This document shows, one piece after another, positions 33,899 through 42,767 of a DNA stretch of 64,000 bases. The DNA comes from Phycisphaerae bacterium (GTDB lineage Bacteria; Planctomycetota; Phycisphaerae; SM23-33). The notes under the pieces were generated by a model, which had not been told where the DNA came from, searched no databases, and saw only the letters and a program-made list of their open reading frames with translations. The stretch lies in NCBI GenBank assembly GCA_009783465.1, contig WRDM01000003.1:1-64000 (forward strand), read 5' to 3'. The first letter of the stretch is position 1. Each line of letters starts with the position of its first letter. The translations under genes and the position numbers were made by a program.

Positions 33899-34996
33899 AT
33901 GATTCGACGTACGATCGCTGCCGTGTTCGTGTGCCTGTTCTGTTCCGGCTGCGCCAATATCGTGGCCGATTTCGTTCTCCACGAAGGCTCCAACCGGGGC
34001 ACGCCGCTTACAGTTACGCATGACTTTCCGGCCACGATTCCGTTTGCGCAGGGACACACCGTGTGCGTGCAGGACCCCCCTCGCGTGGACCTGAAGGTCT
34101 GGGTCGTCCAGCCGCGGCATTTCCTGGCCGAGTTGTGGATCGGTGAAGAAAAAAACCTGGCCGTTCCCGAAGGATGGGTTCCCGAAGACTGGTTTATTGC
34201 GACCTTCCCGCCTCAGCCGGTGTCGTTCTGGTATCCGGGGGCACCCGCGGGCTCCCTTAACCTGCACCTGCAATGGTTCACGAAAGAATCCACTCCGGAG
34301 GTGACGCCACGCGGAACCGTCGTCCTTTTGCACGGACAGGGCGGCTGCATGCGAGTGCATTTTTCCTCGTGGTCCTGGGTTACCGCCGGCTATTTGGCCA
34401 ACGCGGGGTATCGTGTGGTCATGATCGATCTTCGCAGCCAGGGCGATTCCACGGGCGCGGAGCTTGGCTTTGTCATCAAGGACGCTCAGGACGTCAGCCG
34501 GGTGCTGGACTGGCTGGAACAGTATGACCTGTTGACCAGGCCCGTTGGCATCATGGGGCATTCGTACGGCGCGGCCACCGGCGGATTGGCCATGCTCAAG
34601 GATCCCCGCATTTCCACGGCGATTCTTTCCGGCACGCCGATGCAATGGCGCGATGTGCTCGAATTCCAGTTGTCGCAAAAATGGATCTGGAAATGGATGC
34701 CCACCTTCGAACGGGAACGGATGTTTGAAATCCTCAGCAGGCGAATGGGGCATGAGGCCTACAACCTTGACGGCCGGGAGTTTGCCCTCCAGTCGACGAA
34801 ACCCGTGATGCTTCTCCATGGCCGAAAGGACAACAACGTCCCCATCGAGCACGCCCTCGCGATGTACCAGGCCAGGCCGAAAAATTCGAAACTCGTCCTT
34901 TTTGAAACCAGCGGCCACGGCGACTATTTCTGGAGCCACTTCGACGAAATCCGCACGCTATGCCTGTCCTGGTTCGCCGAGCATATGAAAGAATAA
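33899..34996 (+). CDS. alpha/beta-hydrolase lipoprotein
   Basis: The 365-aa product has a lipoprotein signal (VFVCLFCSGC, cysteine near 18), so it is membrane-anchored outside the cytoplasm. From residue about 135 an alpha/beta-hydrolase fold follows: 'RGTVVLLHGQGG' (oxyanion region), 'GYRVVMIDLRSQGDSTG', the nucleophile elbow 'GIMGHSYGAATGGLA' (GxSxG, serine near 222), and 'KPVMLLHGRKDNNVPIEHA' with the acid. The histidine is in 'TSGHGDYF' near the C-terminus. The substrate is unknown; the family includes lipases, esterases and peptidases. Confidence 0.82.
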   Translation: MIRRTIAAVFVCLFCSGCANIVADFVLHEGSNRGTPLTVTHDFPATIPFAQGHTVCVQDPPRVDLKVWVVQPRHFLAELWIGEEKNLAVPEGWVPEDWFIATFPPQPVSFWYPGAPAGSLNLHLQWFTKESTPEVTPRGTVVLLHGQGGCMRVHFSSWSWVTAGYLANAGYRVVMIDLRSQGDSTGAELGFVIKDAQDVSRVLDWLEQYDLLTRPVGIMGHSYGAATGGLAMLKDPRISTAILSGTPMQWRDVLEFQLSQKWIWKWMPTFERERMFEILSRRMGHEAYNLDGREFALQSTKPVMLLHGRKDNNVPIEHALAMYQARPKNSKLVLFETSGHGDYFWSHFDEIRTLCLSWFAEHMKE

Positions 34997-35010
34997 GTTT
35001 TTCGCCGCCA

Positions 35011-36282
35011 CTACAATTTCTCGCCGTCGGTTTTCGTCAGGCGTTCTACGCGGAGGCGGGTGATTTTTCGTTCGTCGGCGGCGAGGATTATGAAGCGGGC
35101 ATCGAAGGCGTCGAACGTTTCGCCCGGCTGCGGAATGTAGCCCAGTTCGCTGAAGACCAGCCCGGCGATGGTGATGTAGTTTTCGTCCTCGGGCACGTCC
35201 AGGCCGAGGGCGTCGTTGAGGTCGTCGATATATAGTTTACCGTCGGCCTCGATGGTCCGTTCGTCCACGCGGCTCAGCAGGGCGGGCTCGCCGCGGTCGT
35301 ACTCGTCGCTGATTTCGCCGACGATCTCCTCCAGCACGTCTTCGATGGTCACCAGGCCGGCCGTGCCGCCGTATTCGTCCAGCACGATGGCCATGTGAAT
35401 TTTCCGCCCGCGGAACTCCTTGAGCAGGTCGTTGAGGGGCTTGCTTTCGGGAACGAAAATCGGTTTGCGAATGATGGCCCGCAGTTCCACCGGCGAGGCC
35501 GAGCCGACGTGCCGGAGCAGATCTTTGGCGTAGAGGATGCCGATGATGTTGTCGAGATCGTCGCTGTAGACGGGGATTCTGGTATGCCCGGCGCGAACGA
35601 CTTCATCGCACGCCTGCTGCCAGGTGGTCTCCACAGGCAGCGCGAAGAGGGCGGTTCGTGGCGTCATGATTTGGCCGGCCTGGAGGTCGCCGAATTCCAG
35701 GGCGGACTCGATCATTTTGACTTCGTCGCGTTGGACGGTGCCCTCGGCGACGCCGTCAGTGGCGGCTTGCAGGATCTGTGCGATGGTGGCATCCTCGCGA
35801 TCCTCGGACGTTTCGTTCGCGCCGGCGAGTCGTCGGACGGGGATGTCACACGCGAGCATGATCGCGACGACGGGGTAGAACAGGAATCGCAAGGCCAGCA
35901 GGGGCGCGTAGCAGACGGCGATGACGCGTGGTGTCGCGTGGGCCGCCCAGGCGTGGGGGATCGCGACGCTGAAGACGGTGACGAGTCCCGCCGCCACGGC
36001 CAGGGCAGCCAGCGCGGCCGACCACTGCCAGCCGGTGTCGTTTTGGAAGCCGTACAGCAGTAGCGTGACGAGCGTGAGGTTGGCGAGCGTTCGGCCCAGC
36101 GACGCGGTCATTCGCAGCGGCGCGAGATGGCGTTCGAGGAGGACCATGCGACGCGGGCGGTCGTGGAATTGTTCGCGCAAACCGGCCCGGCGGACGCCGT
36201 GAAACGCGCACTCCGCCAGCGAGAAAAATCCCGACACGATCGCGGCCAGGGCAGCGGCCCAGATCAGCCAAGCCAAGGGCAT
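35011..36282 (-). CDS. CNNM/hemolysin-type transporter with CBS pair
   Basis: The product has about 423 aa. A DUF21/CNNM membrane domain with three to four helices ('[20 protein letters not shown]' first) is followed by a CBS-domain pair: '[20 protein letters not shown]' and '[20 protein letters not shown]'. The '[20 protein letters not shown]' block is characteristic of CorC/HlyC proteins. The C-terminal CorC_HlyC domain has '[20 protein letters not shown]'. Members move Mg2+/Co2+ or affect membrane integrity. The start is uncertain: GGAGA lies too near the ATG at 36282, and an in-frame ATG 14 codons earlier is possible. Confidence 0.88.
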   Translation of the reverse strand: MPLAWLIWAAALAAIVSGFFSLAECAFHGVRRAGLREQFHDRPRRMVLLERHLAPLRMTASLGRTLANLTLVTLLLYGFQNDTGWQWSAALAALAVAAGLVTVFSVAIPHAWAAHATPRVIAVCYAPLLALRFLFYPVVAIMLACDIPVRRLAGANETSEDREDATIAQILQAATDGVAEGTVQRDEVKMIESALEFGDLQAGQIMTPRTALFALPVETTWQQACDEVVRAGHTRIPVYSDDLDNIIGILYAKDLLRHVGSASPVELRAIIRKPIFVPESKPLNDLLKEFRGRKIHMAIVLDEYGGTAGLVTIEDVLEEIVGEISDEYDRGEPALLSRVDERTIEADGKLYIDDLNDALGLDVPEDENYITIAGLVFSELGYIPQPGETFDAFDARFIILAADERKITRLRVERLTKTDGEKL

Positions 36283-36467
36283 TCTCCGACGCGCGTTGAT
36301 TGATCGCCCCGCGAACCGACGCAACGCAACGCCAACCCGCGACAGGCGGCCAACACGCCGCCGAAGCGTATTCTAGTGTCCCCCGCGACGGCATGCGACG
36401 CAAAAACGGGGAAATCCTGGAGCGAACACATCCATTTTATTGTTTTTCGTACGGGATTCTGAACTCG

Positions 36468-36586
36468 GCGCGACTGGCCGCAGGCCCTGCCCGTTTGCGT
36501 TGCGAAACGTTGTGAGCGACTGAACGCTTCGGCTGGCACAACGATCTGCAACGCAAAATGGCAGGGCCTGCGGCCAGTCGCGCCTG
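36468..36586. repeat. palindromic repeat family A, copy 3
   Basis: GCGCGACTGGCCGCAGGCC is repeated inverted (GGCCTGCGGCCAGTCGCGC), with the 'GTGAGCGACTGAACGCTTCG' centre identical to copy 1. Confidence 0.85.
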
Positions 36587-36672
36587 AACATGAAGATCAT
36601 TCAAAAACAGGGCATTCCGATACGATTGTCTTGGTCCGAAATCCGAACCGTGGTTTTCTCTGTATCCGGGCG

Positions 36673-38574
36673 TCAGTCTACGATGACGACAGGCAACGCG
36701 ACGGGCACCGGCACCGCCTGGACCTCCACCGCCCGGGCCTTCGCCGCTTTGGCCGCCTCGGCCGCTTTCTTCGCTGCCTCTTCCGTCATCGGCGCGTCGT
36801 CGGTCGGGGCGGCCTCGGCGGGCGTGTCGCCTTCGTCGGATTCCTCTGCCGCGGTGATCGCGATGGTCGCGATGTGGCCGACGAAGAGGTTGATCTCCGG
36901 GCCGTTGTCCATCTTGAACTTAAGGTTCTTGCGTTCCAGCTTGCCGCTCATCGTCGAGTTGCTGTTGAGCGTGAGCGTGACTTTTTCCATGTTTTCGGCA
37001 TCAAACTCCATCGCGGAGATGTCGGTAAGTTTCACCTTCTGTTTTCCGGTTTCCGTCTGGACGGTCACGTCCGCGTCCGTCAGCGTGCCCATGACGGCGT
37101 CCTCGTTTCGCAGCAGAACCTGGGCCGTCGCCTTGGAGGCGGCCTCCTCGGTGCTGAACTCCACGCGAGCGACCATGTTGATCGACACGTTCAGCGTCGC
37201 GCCCAGCGCGAGCTTGGCGGAAAATTTATCCGCCGTCAGCAGCCCCGACAACACCGAGCCGTTGCGGAACATCGCGCGGTGAAGCCCGCCGTCGGGCGTG
37301 TCCGTGACGATACGCGACACGGTATCCGCATCGAGCTTAATCTTGCCGTGAAGCGTGCTGAACTCCAGCGACGGTTTGTCGGCCAAATACAGCCGCTGCC
37401 CGTTGCGGAGCACCACGAACTGGTCAGCCACCTTGACGTCCGCCGGCTTCTCGGGCGAAATTTTAAACGCCGCCGAGCGGAAATCCGTCGGCGCCAGCGT
37501 GACGCTGTTTTCGCTGTCCCGCTTGATGACCACGCTCGACGTCAAATCGCCCGCCAGAATCTGCCCGTCCGTCAACGCCACCTGCGCGTACGCGTCCTCC
37601 TCCTGCGGCATGAGCACGCCCAACACCTTGTCAGCCGGGATTTTCATCTCGCCGAACACCGTCTTGACGACGAACGTTTCGGTGGCGATCGTGCCGCGGA
37701 TCTGGTCGCCGTTTCGCAGGACGGCCAGGTCGTCCTTGGCGTCGCGGGGGATCTCCAGCCGATCCATCACCGTCCCGCCCGAGGGCATGTTCAGGAGGAT
37801 TTCGCGGAGCGGGGCGGGCAGTTTGCCCAATTCGGCGGCCACGTCGAAACTCTTCATGAACGCCTTGGCTTTTTCGGGGTTGGGCTGCTGGCTTTGGAAG
37901 AAGCACAAGGCCACGGGCTTGTTGGGTTCGACGGTGAGGTCGTAGAAGTACATGACTTCGTTGGTGCCGGATTTCCACTGGATGCGTGGTTTGGTTTTGG
38001 CGGCCGGGCTGGCGATGACGTGGACGATCACGGGCCGGTTGGAGTTTTCGCGGTACATGGTGGCGAAGGCCCAGTCTTTGGCTTCGATGTTTTTCGCGCC
38101 CCGGCTGCCGGCGACTTCGTGGATCGTCGAGCCCATGCGGTTGCGATAGCACAGCGCGACGCGGAACGGCTCGGACGATTCGTTTTCGAAGATGTCGACC
38201 CAGCGGCAATAGCCCTGTTTTTCGTCGACGTAGATCCGTCGCGACACGCGGACGTTGCCGTATTGCCACGGGCCGATTTCGATCTCGCGCTTGTCCTCGC
38301 TCATGCGACTGCCGCCGCCGGAAAACTCGTTGCCGTCGGTGATCGTCAGCCGCATGCCGTTGCTGTACGCGTTGTTCACGCCGCTGCTGACCCCGCCGAC
38401 CCCGTTGATATCCCAGCGGTTGCCCAGCCCGTCCTTCACGTCCCAGTTAAACGACACGCCCTGGCCGTCCGGGATGTGCAGGGCACTCTTGTTGTCCTGC
38501 GCCCACACCGAACCCGCCACCAGACAGCACACCGTTATCAAGCAAATCGACACTATCGCGAATCGTGTACGCAT
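36673..38574 (-). CDS. secreted six-repeat beta protein, paralogue 1
   Basis: The product has 633 aa. The signal peptide ends at about residue 26 (LVAGSVWA|QD). Residues 30-270 are a beta-rich domain ('DGLGNRWDINGVGGV'). From about 275 six repeats of 45-60 residues follow, each beginning with a 'V.LRNGD.L.G.L' strand and ending in '...h..I..h.F': examples are 'AVLRNGDQIRGTIATETF', 'VVLRNGQRLYLADKPSLEF' and 'VLLRNEDAVMGTLTDADV'. The tail is Ala/Glu-rich and may be disordered. AGGAG upstream supports the ATG at 38574. The same repeats occur in the 39171 gene. No known family was recognised. Confidence 0.7.
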   Translation of the reverse strand: MRTRFAIVSICLITVCCLVAGSVWAQDNKSALHIPDGQGVSFNWDVKDGLGNRWDINGVGGVSSGVNNAYSNGMRLTITDGNEFSGGGSRMSEDKREIEIGPWQYGNVRVSRRIYVDEKQGYCRWVDIFENESSEPFRVALCYRNRMGSTIHEVAGSRGAKNIEAKDWAFATMYRENSNRPVIVHVIASPAAKTKPRIQWKSGTNEVMYFYDLTVEPNKPVALCFFQSQQPNPEKAKAFMKSFDVAAELGKLPAPLREILLNMPSGGTVMDRLEIPRDAKDDLAVLRNGDQIRGTIATETFVVKTVFGEMKIPADKVLGVLMPQEEDAYAQVALTDGQILAGDLTSSVVIKRDSENSVTLAPTDFRSAAFKISPEKPADVKVADQFVVLRNGQRLYLADKPSLEFSTLHGKIKLDADTVSRIVTDTPDGGLHRAMFRNGSVLSGLLTADKFSAKLALGATLNVSINMVARVEFSTEEAASKATAQVLLRNEDAVMGTLTDADVTVQTETGKQKVKLTDISAMEFDAENMEKVTLTLNSNSTMSGKLERKNLKFKMDNGPEINLFVGHIATIAITAAEESDEGDTPAEAAPTDDAPMTEEAAKKAAEAAKAAKARAVEVQAVPVPVALPVVIVD

Positions 38575-38687
38575 GGAAAGCACTCCTGTGCCAGAAATTT
38601 TCAGCGTTTTGTGTTCAGAACGTTGTCAAAAAACCCCGCAAGAAAAATCGTGGTCTTCCCTTCACCTGGAACAACCGGAACATCACG

Positions 38688-39069
38688 GATTGGCCTCCCC
38701 GGTCTCGCGTTGGAGTGCCGGCCTACAGCCCCAACGGGGCGTCTTGGGTAGCCCAGGGTGAGCGGTACTCCGCGAACCCTGGGTGCGAGTGTTTTCGAGT
38801 TTTTTTCACCGTGCCTGACGCCACTGGCCGAGGCCGTGCCGTCACGCGAGCGCGGCATCGGACGATCCGCACGTTCCCCTGTTCGCGTTGTTCGGTGCCG
38901 CACAGGCCAATGTGTGCGCCCTCGGCCAGTGGCGTCAGGCACGGTCCGGGGGAAAAAAGGGCCTCGTTCCCCAGGGTTCGCGGAGTACCGCTCACCCTGG
39001 GCTACCCAAGACGCCCCTGTCGGGGCTGTGAACCGGCGCTCCAAACGCCAGACCGGGGAGGCCAATCGG
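38688..39069. repeat. composite palindromic repeat family C, copy 3
   Basis: The outer arms are 'GGATTGGCCTCCCCGGTCTC' and 'AGACCGGGGAGGCCAATCGG'. Nested within are 'CAGCCCCAACGGGGCGTCTT' with 'AAGACGCCCCTGTCGGGGCT', then 'GGGTGAGCGGTACTCCGCGA' with its complement, and a core TGCCTGACGCCACTGGCCG / CGGCCAGTGGCGTCAGGCA. At about 380 bases it is one of the longest palindromes here. Confidence 0.85.
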
Positions 39070-39170
39070 TTGTGTTCCACATCTGCCATGCTAGAAATTC
39101 CAACAATTCCCAAACCGCATAACGCATTTTTCCGTTCTACGCACGCATCAAACGTCCCGTCCCTGCGTCG

Positions 39171-41240
39171 TCAAAAATCATCGTCGTCATCAAAGAACAT
39201 CTCGTCGTCGATAAGAAGAACCTCCGCGCCCTCTGCCGTCGCGGCCGCCTTGGATCCGCCGAGTTTTTCGATGATCGACCCCACACGCTGGCGGACCTCC
39301 GCGTCCTTGTCCTGCGTGTATTTCAGCAGGCAGGGCACGATCTGCGCGCCCATGCGAAGCAGCTCCTCGCTGGCGGCATCGCGGTCCTTGTAACTTTCGC
39401 TGTAGAGTTTCGCCACGAGGGCGTCGACCTTCTTCACCACGTCGTCGGGCGGCAACGCCACGCTCTGCTCGAGCTTGACCAACTGCCCCGCGCCCAGTTT
39501 CAACGACGGGCCTGACATGACCTGGAACGTCAGCTCCTCCTGCGCCAGCCGGCCGCGATGCACCGACTTATCCCACAGCGTCGCGGTGACCCGGCCAGGC
39601 TGATTGGCCGCGAACTCCATCTTGCGAACGTTGCTCGGACGCAGCCGGACCGTGCCCACGTCGGTGACGATGGTAAACCGCTCGTCGGTGAACCGCCCCA
39701 TCAACGCGTCGCCGTTGTTGAGCTGAACCTCCGCCAGGTACGGGCTGGCCTTTTCGTCCCGGTTGTACTGGATCTGCAAAATCATGTCGCGCGGAATGTC
39801 GAGCGTCTTGTCCAGCTTGGTCAGCTTCACCGTCAGCGTCGCGTCGTCGATCATGCCCCCCAGCAGCGAGCCGTTGACGAAACTCGCGCGGTGCAACGCG
39901 TTGCCCGGATTGTCCATCGTGATGTTCTGCAAATCCTGGCCGCGAAGCTCCACCAGCCCGTGTCGCGTGCGGAACCGGATGGCCAGGGCGGCCGAGTCAA
40001 ACTGCAACTGGTCGCCCGTCCGCAGCACCATCACCGGGCCTGTAGGATCGGTGGTTTCGGGCTTGTTTTTGGTGATTTGATAGGAAAACTGCCGGATTTT
40101 CGACAGCGGGAATTTCAGCGGCTCGCCGCCGGTGGGGAGATTCAACAAAATCAACGTGTCCGCCGCCAACTCGCCGGAGATGACCTGGCCGTCCGTCGTC
40201 ATCACGCAAACGTTCTGCCCGAGGCAGGACATGCCGATCACGTCGTCAGCCCTGATCTCCAGCTCGCCGAACAGCGTCGTCATCTTGTACGACGCATTGC
40301 CGATTCTTCCGAAGAGCGGATCCTCCTCGTTGTTATTGCGGATGATGCAGTCGCTGGTGTCGCTGCGGGTCAGGTCCACGCCGCCCGTGCCGCCGGGCGC
40401 GAAATTCCACAGCAGTTTCCGCACCGCCGCCGGCAGATCCTTCATGTATTTCGCGCTGCGGAAGTCTTTCATCATTTTCGCGTGTTCGTCGAGGGTCTTG
40501 CCCTGCGACACGAAATTGCACACGATCACGCCGCTTTTGGGGGGGATTTTCACCTCGTACCGCATCTGCACGGTGTTGCCGTTGACCTGCATGTTGGGCC
40601 TGTTCTTGGCCCGGCTGTCGGCGAAGATGTGCAGCGTCACGGGCACGTTGCCGCCGCCCTGGTTGCATTGCGTCGCGACGGCCCAGTCCTCCGCGGTGAG
40701 CTGATTCTTGCCCGCGGACGTCAACTGCGTGTCGATATTCCAGTTGGTGTACACGTACTGGATCAACTGGACGTTCATCTCCTGGTCGGAGGGATTTTCC
40801 ATGATCGTCAGCCAGCGCGCCAACGGGGCGTCCTTGAAGACCTTCACCCGCCGCGTCAAAACGACGCCGCCGAGATTGAAGGGCCCGCCCTGAATCTCGT
40901 CGCCCTCGGCATTGATGGCCGCCTGGCCCGAACCGGGGAACCCCCACCCGCCCGTGCCGTTGACCATGATCTGGCAGGACATCGCGCTGCTGAACGCGTT
41001 GTTCGTGCCGCTATTGACGTACATCCCGCCGTAAATGTCCCAACGGTAACCGCCCGAGTCGGTCATCACGTACGGCCGAAGCTGAACGTCCTGCGTCCTC
41101 TCGATGAACAGCCCCTTGATGTCCAGCACGTTCTGGGCCGCCTGACGCTGCGCAGCCGCGTCCAGCTTGAGCCCCGCCGCCGACACCGCGGCCAGGCTCA
41201 CCGCCAGCGCCATCCACAACCCCGATCGAGTCCTGTTCAT
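39171..41240 (-). CDS. secreted six-repeat beta protein, paralogue 2
   Basis: The product has 689 aa with a signal peptide to about residue 22. The N-terminal domain (about 45-300) matches paralogue 1: 'DSGGYRWDIYGGMYVNSGTN'. Six repeats follow in the same order, e.g. 'CVMTTDGQVISGELAADTLI', 'VMVLRTGDQLQFDSAALAIR' and 'VQLNNGDALMGRFTDERFTI'. Unlike paralogue 1 it ends with a helical pair ('LVAKLYSESYKDRDAASEEL', 'VRQRVGSIIEKLG') of HEAT type and an acidic tail (FFDDDDDF). AAAGGA at 7 nt supports the ATG. The shared layout argues for duplication and joint export; the function is unknown. Confidence 0.7.
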   Translation of the reverse strand: MNRTRSGLWMALAVSLAAVSAAGLKLDAAAQRQAAQNVLDIKGLFIERTQDVQLRPYVMTDSGGYRWDIYGGMYVNSGTNNAFSSAMSCQIMVNGTGGWGFPGSGQAAINAEGDEIQGGPFNLGGVVLTRRVKVFKDAPLARWLTIMENPSDQEMNVQLIQYVYTNWNIDTQLTSAGKNQLTAEDWAVATQCNQGGGNVPVTLHIFADSRAKNRPNMQVNGNTVQMRYEVKIPPKSGVIVCNFVSQGKTLDEHAKMMKDFRSAKYMKDLPAAVRKLLWNFAPGGTGGVDLTRSDTSDCIIRNNNEEDPLFGRIGNASYKMTTLFGELEIRADDVIGMSCLGQNVCVMTTDGQVISGELAADTLILLNLPTGGEPLKFPLSKIRQFSYQITKNKPETTDPTGPVMVLRTGDQLQFDSAALAIRFRTRHGLVELRGQDLQNITMDNPGNALHRASFVNGSLLGGMIDDATLTVKLTKLDKTLDIPRDMILQIQYNRDEKASPYLAEVQLNNGDALMGRFTDERFTIVTDVGTVRLRPSNVRKMEFAANQPGRVTATLWDKSVHRGRLAQEELTFQVMSGPSLKLGAGQLVKLEQSVALPPDDVVKKVDALVAKLYSESYKDRDAASEELLRMGAQIVPCLLKYTQDKDAEVRQRVGSIIEKLGGSKAAATAEGAEVLLIDDEMFFDDDDDF

Positions 41241-41437
41241 AGTGTCATCCTTTTTCGCATGCCTCATGGGACGCACGCCCGCAACAAACGTTTCACGAAA
41301 GGCTTTGTTTCAATCACGCAATCGTCGCAATCCGCGCACCACCATTAATGACGCCGCCCGACGAACGAATAATGCAGCCAAATAGAAATTTCATCCACGC
41401 GGCCTCGGGACCGTCGCATCGTATTATCCCATTTTTG

Positions 41438-41540
41438 GCTGTAGGCCGTGGGCTGTAGGCTGTAGGGGCAGGCTTATGACGGATTGGGTCCAATGATTCA
41501 TAAGCCTGCGCCTACAGCCCACAGCCTACAGCCCACGGCC
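41438..41540. repeat. inverted repeat family F, copy 1
   Basis: 'GGCTGTAGGCCGTGGGCTGT' (41438) pairs with 'ACAGCCTACAGCCCACGGCC' (41521-41540), and 'GGCAGGCTTATGA' pairs with 'TCATAAGCCTGCG'. A related element is at 57008-57101. Confidence 0.8.
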
Positions 41541-41588
41541 TTTTTGCGAAAAAATTGGCACGTAGGATACGTTGGCCCTGCGTACGGC

Positions 41589-41618
41589 TTCACAACCACC
41601 ACATCGTCATGATACTAT
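41589..41618 (+). promoter_or_regulatory. promoter of the Cof-type HAD gene (leaderless candidate)
   Basis: TTCACA, an 18-nt spacer and TACTAT at 41613 end 7 nt before the GTG at 41626. Confidence 0.5.
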
Positions 41619-41625
41619 CGCGTTT

Positions 41626-42450
41626 GTGAAGGCAGGCAAAACAAAATTTCGTCTCCTGGCGGTGGATCTGGACGGCACGCTGCTGACGGGCGACAAGCGG
41701 ATTTCCCCGCGGTCGCAGGCCGCCCTTGCCCAGGCCAGGCGGGCGGGCGTGCACATCGTGCTGGCGTCGGCCAGACCGCCGCGAAGCGTCATGCCGTTCT
41801 ACACGCAACTGGAACTCGACACGCCGATGATCAACTACAACGGCGCGCTCGTCTACGACCCGCCCTCGCAACGCGTGCTCGCGCATCGGCCGATCCCCGC
41901 CGACATGGCCGCCGACCTCGTGCAGACCGCCCGGGCGCAACACCCCGACGTCGTCGTCTCGGCGGAGGTGCTCGACCGATGGTTCACCGACCGCGTCGAC
42001 GACCGGTACATGACCGAAACCGCCCGCCATTGCCGCCCCGACGTACTGGGGCCGATCGACGAATGGCTCAACCGCCCCGTCACCAAGCTGCTGCTGCTGG
42101 GCGAACAACCCATGCTCGCGTCGCTGCGGCGGGGGTTTGAGCGGACGCACGCGCACCAGGTCACGATGGTCCAATTGGAGGGATTTTTGCTGCAACTCAT
42201 GCACGCGACGACGTCGAAGGCGCAGGCCCTTCGCGAGGTAGCCGCGGAGCTGGGCGTCGCCCGCGAGGAGACGCTGGCCATCGGCGACAACGCCAACGAC
42301 GTCGGCATGTTGCAGTGGGCCGGCACGAGCGTCGCCGTCGCCAACGCCTGCCCCGAAGCCCTCGCCGTCGCCGACCACATCGCCGACCACCACGACAACG
42401 ACGGCGCCGCCAAGGCCATTGAACAGTTGGTGCTGCACGGGAAAAATTGA
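41626..42450 (+). CDS. Cof-type HAD hydrolase
   Basis: The 274-aa product has 'FRLLAVDLDGTLLTGDKRIS' (motif I), 'ALAQARRAGVHIVLASARPP' (motif II), 'LQLMHATTSKAQALREVAAE' (lysine of motif III) and 'TLAIGDNANDVGMLQWAGTS' (motif IV, with the final 'GDn.ND..Ml' signature). The C2B-type cap between motifs II and III is that of Cof/YidA sugar phosphatases. The chosen GTG lies directly after the promoter; a longer reading from 41572 has no support. The substrate is unknown, probably a sugar or vitamin phosphate. Confidence 0.88.
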   Translation: MKAGKTKFRLLAVDLDGTLLTGDKRISPRSQAALAQARRAGVHIVLASARPPRSVMPFYTQLELDTPMINYNGALVYDPPSQRVLAHRPIPADMAADLVQTARAQHPDVVVSAEVLDRWFTDRVDDRYMTETARHCRPDVLGPIDEWLNRPVTKLLLLGEQPMLASLRRGFERTHAHQVTMVQLEGFLLQLMHATTSKAQALREVAAELGVAREETLAIGDNANDVGMLQWAGTSVAVANACPEALAVADHIADHHDNDGAAKAIEQLVLHGKN

Positions 42451-42455
42451 GGCCG

Positions 42456-42767
42456 TCAATCCTTCATCGTGTCGGCGGCGGCTTTGAGGTTTTCGCGGTA
42501 CTGTTGAAAGGCCGCCCGGCCGGCGCGGCTGAGGCGGCAGATCGTTCGCGGCATTTTGTCCCGGAAGGTTTTCTCGATCTCGACGTACCCGCCGGCTTCC
42601 AGCTTCGTCAGATGCGAGGAGAGATTGCCCTTGGTCATGCCCGTCTCGCGAAGCAGATAGAGAAAATCGGCGGCATCGACAAAATACAGCACCGCCATGA
42701 TCACCAGCCGTCCCGGCTCGTGAATTAACCTGTCCACCTGAAGTATGGCCCGCATATCCCGCTTCAC
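42456..42767 (-). CDS. winged-helix transcriptional regulator (HTH_34/MarR-like)
   Basis: The 103-aa product is a single winged helix: 'VIMAVLYFVDAADFLYLL' (first helices), 'ETGMTKGNLSSHLTKLEAGG' (recognition helix) and 'YVEIEKTFRDKMPRTICRLS' (wing). This is the pattern of small regulators that often sit beside a membrane protein and repress their own operon. Its GTG start overlaps the stop of the upstream membrane-protein gene (GTGA), so the two are coupled. The near-perfect palindrome at 43546-43573 is a likely target. Confidence 0.85.
   Translation of the reverse strand: MKRDMRAILQVDRLIHEPGRLVIMAVLYFVDAADFLYLLRETGMTKGNLSSHLTKLEAGGYVEIEKTFRDKMPRTICRLSRAGRAAFQQYRENLKAAADTMKD

Larger units (their letters stand above)
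41241..41625. other. gap with an inverted repeat (family F) and a promoter
   Basis: This 385-base gap holds the family F inverted repeat at 41438-41540 (GGCTGTAGGCCGTGGGCTG type). Near its end are the promoter elements of the HAD gene. No gene is seen. Confidence 0.6.

Noticed and set aside
32480-34939. 819-codon open frame antisense to the GH130 and hydrolase genes
   Set aside because: It crosses two good genes and a repeat element; the protein is low-complexity and arginine/histidine-rich, as expected from a shadow frame.
36631-38751. 706-codon open frame antisense to the six-repeat protein
   Set aside because: The minus-strand gene has a signal peptide, a ribosome-binding site and a paralogue; the antisense frame has none of these.
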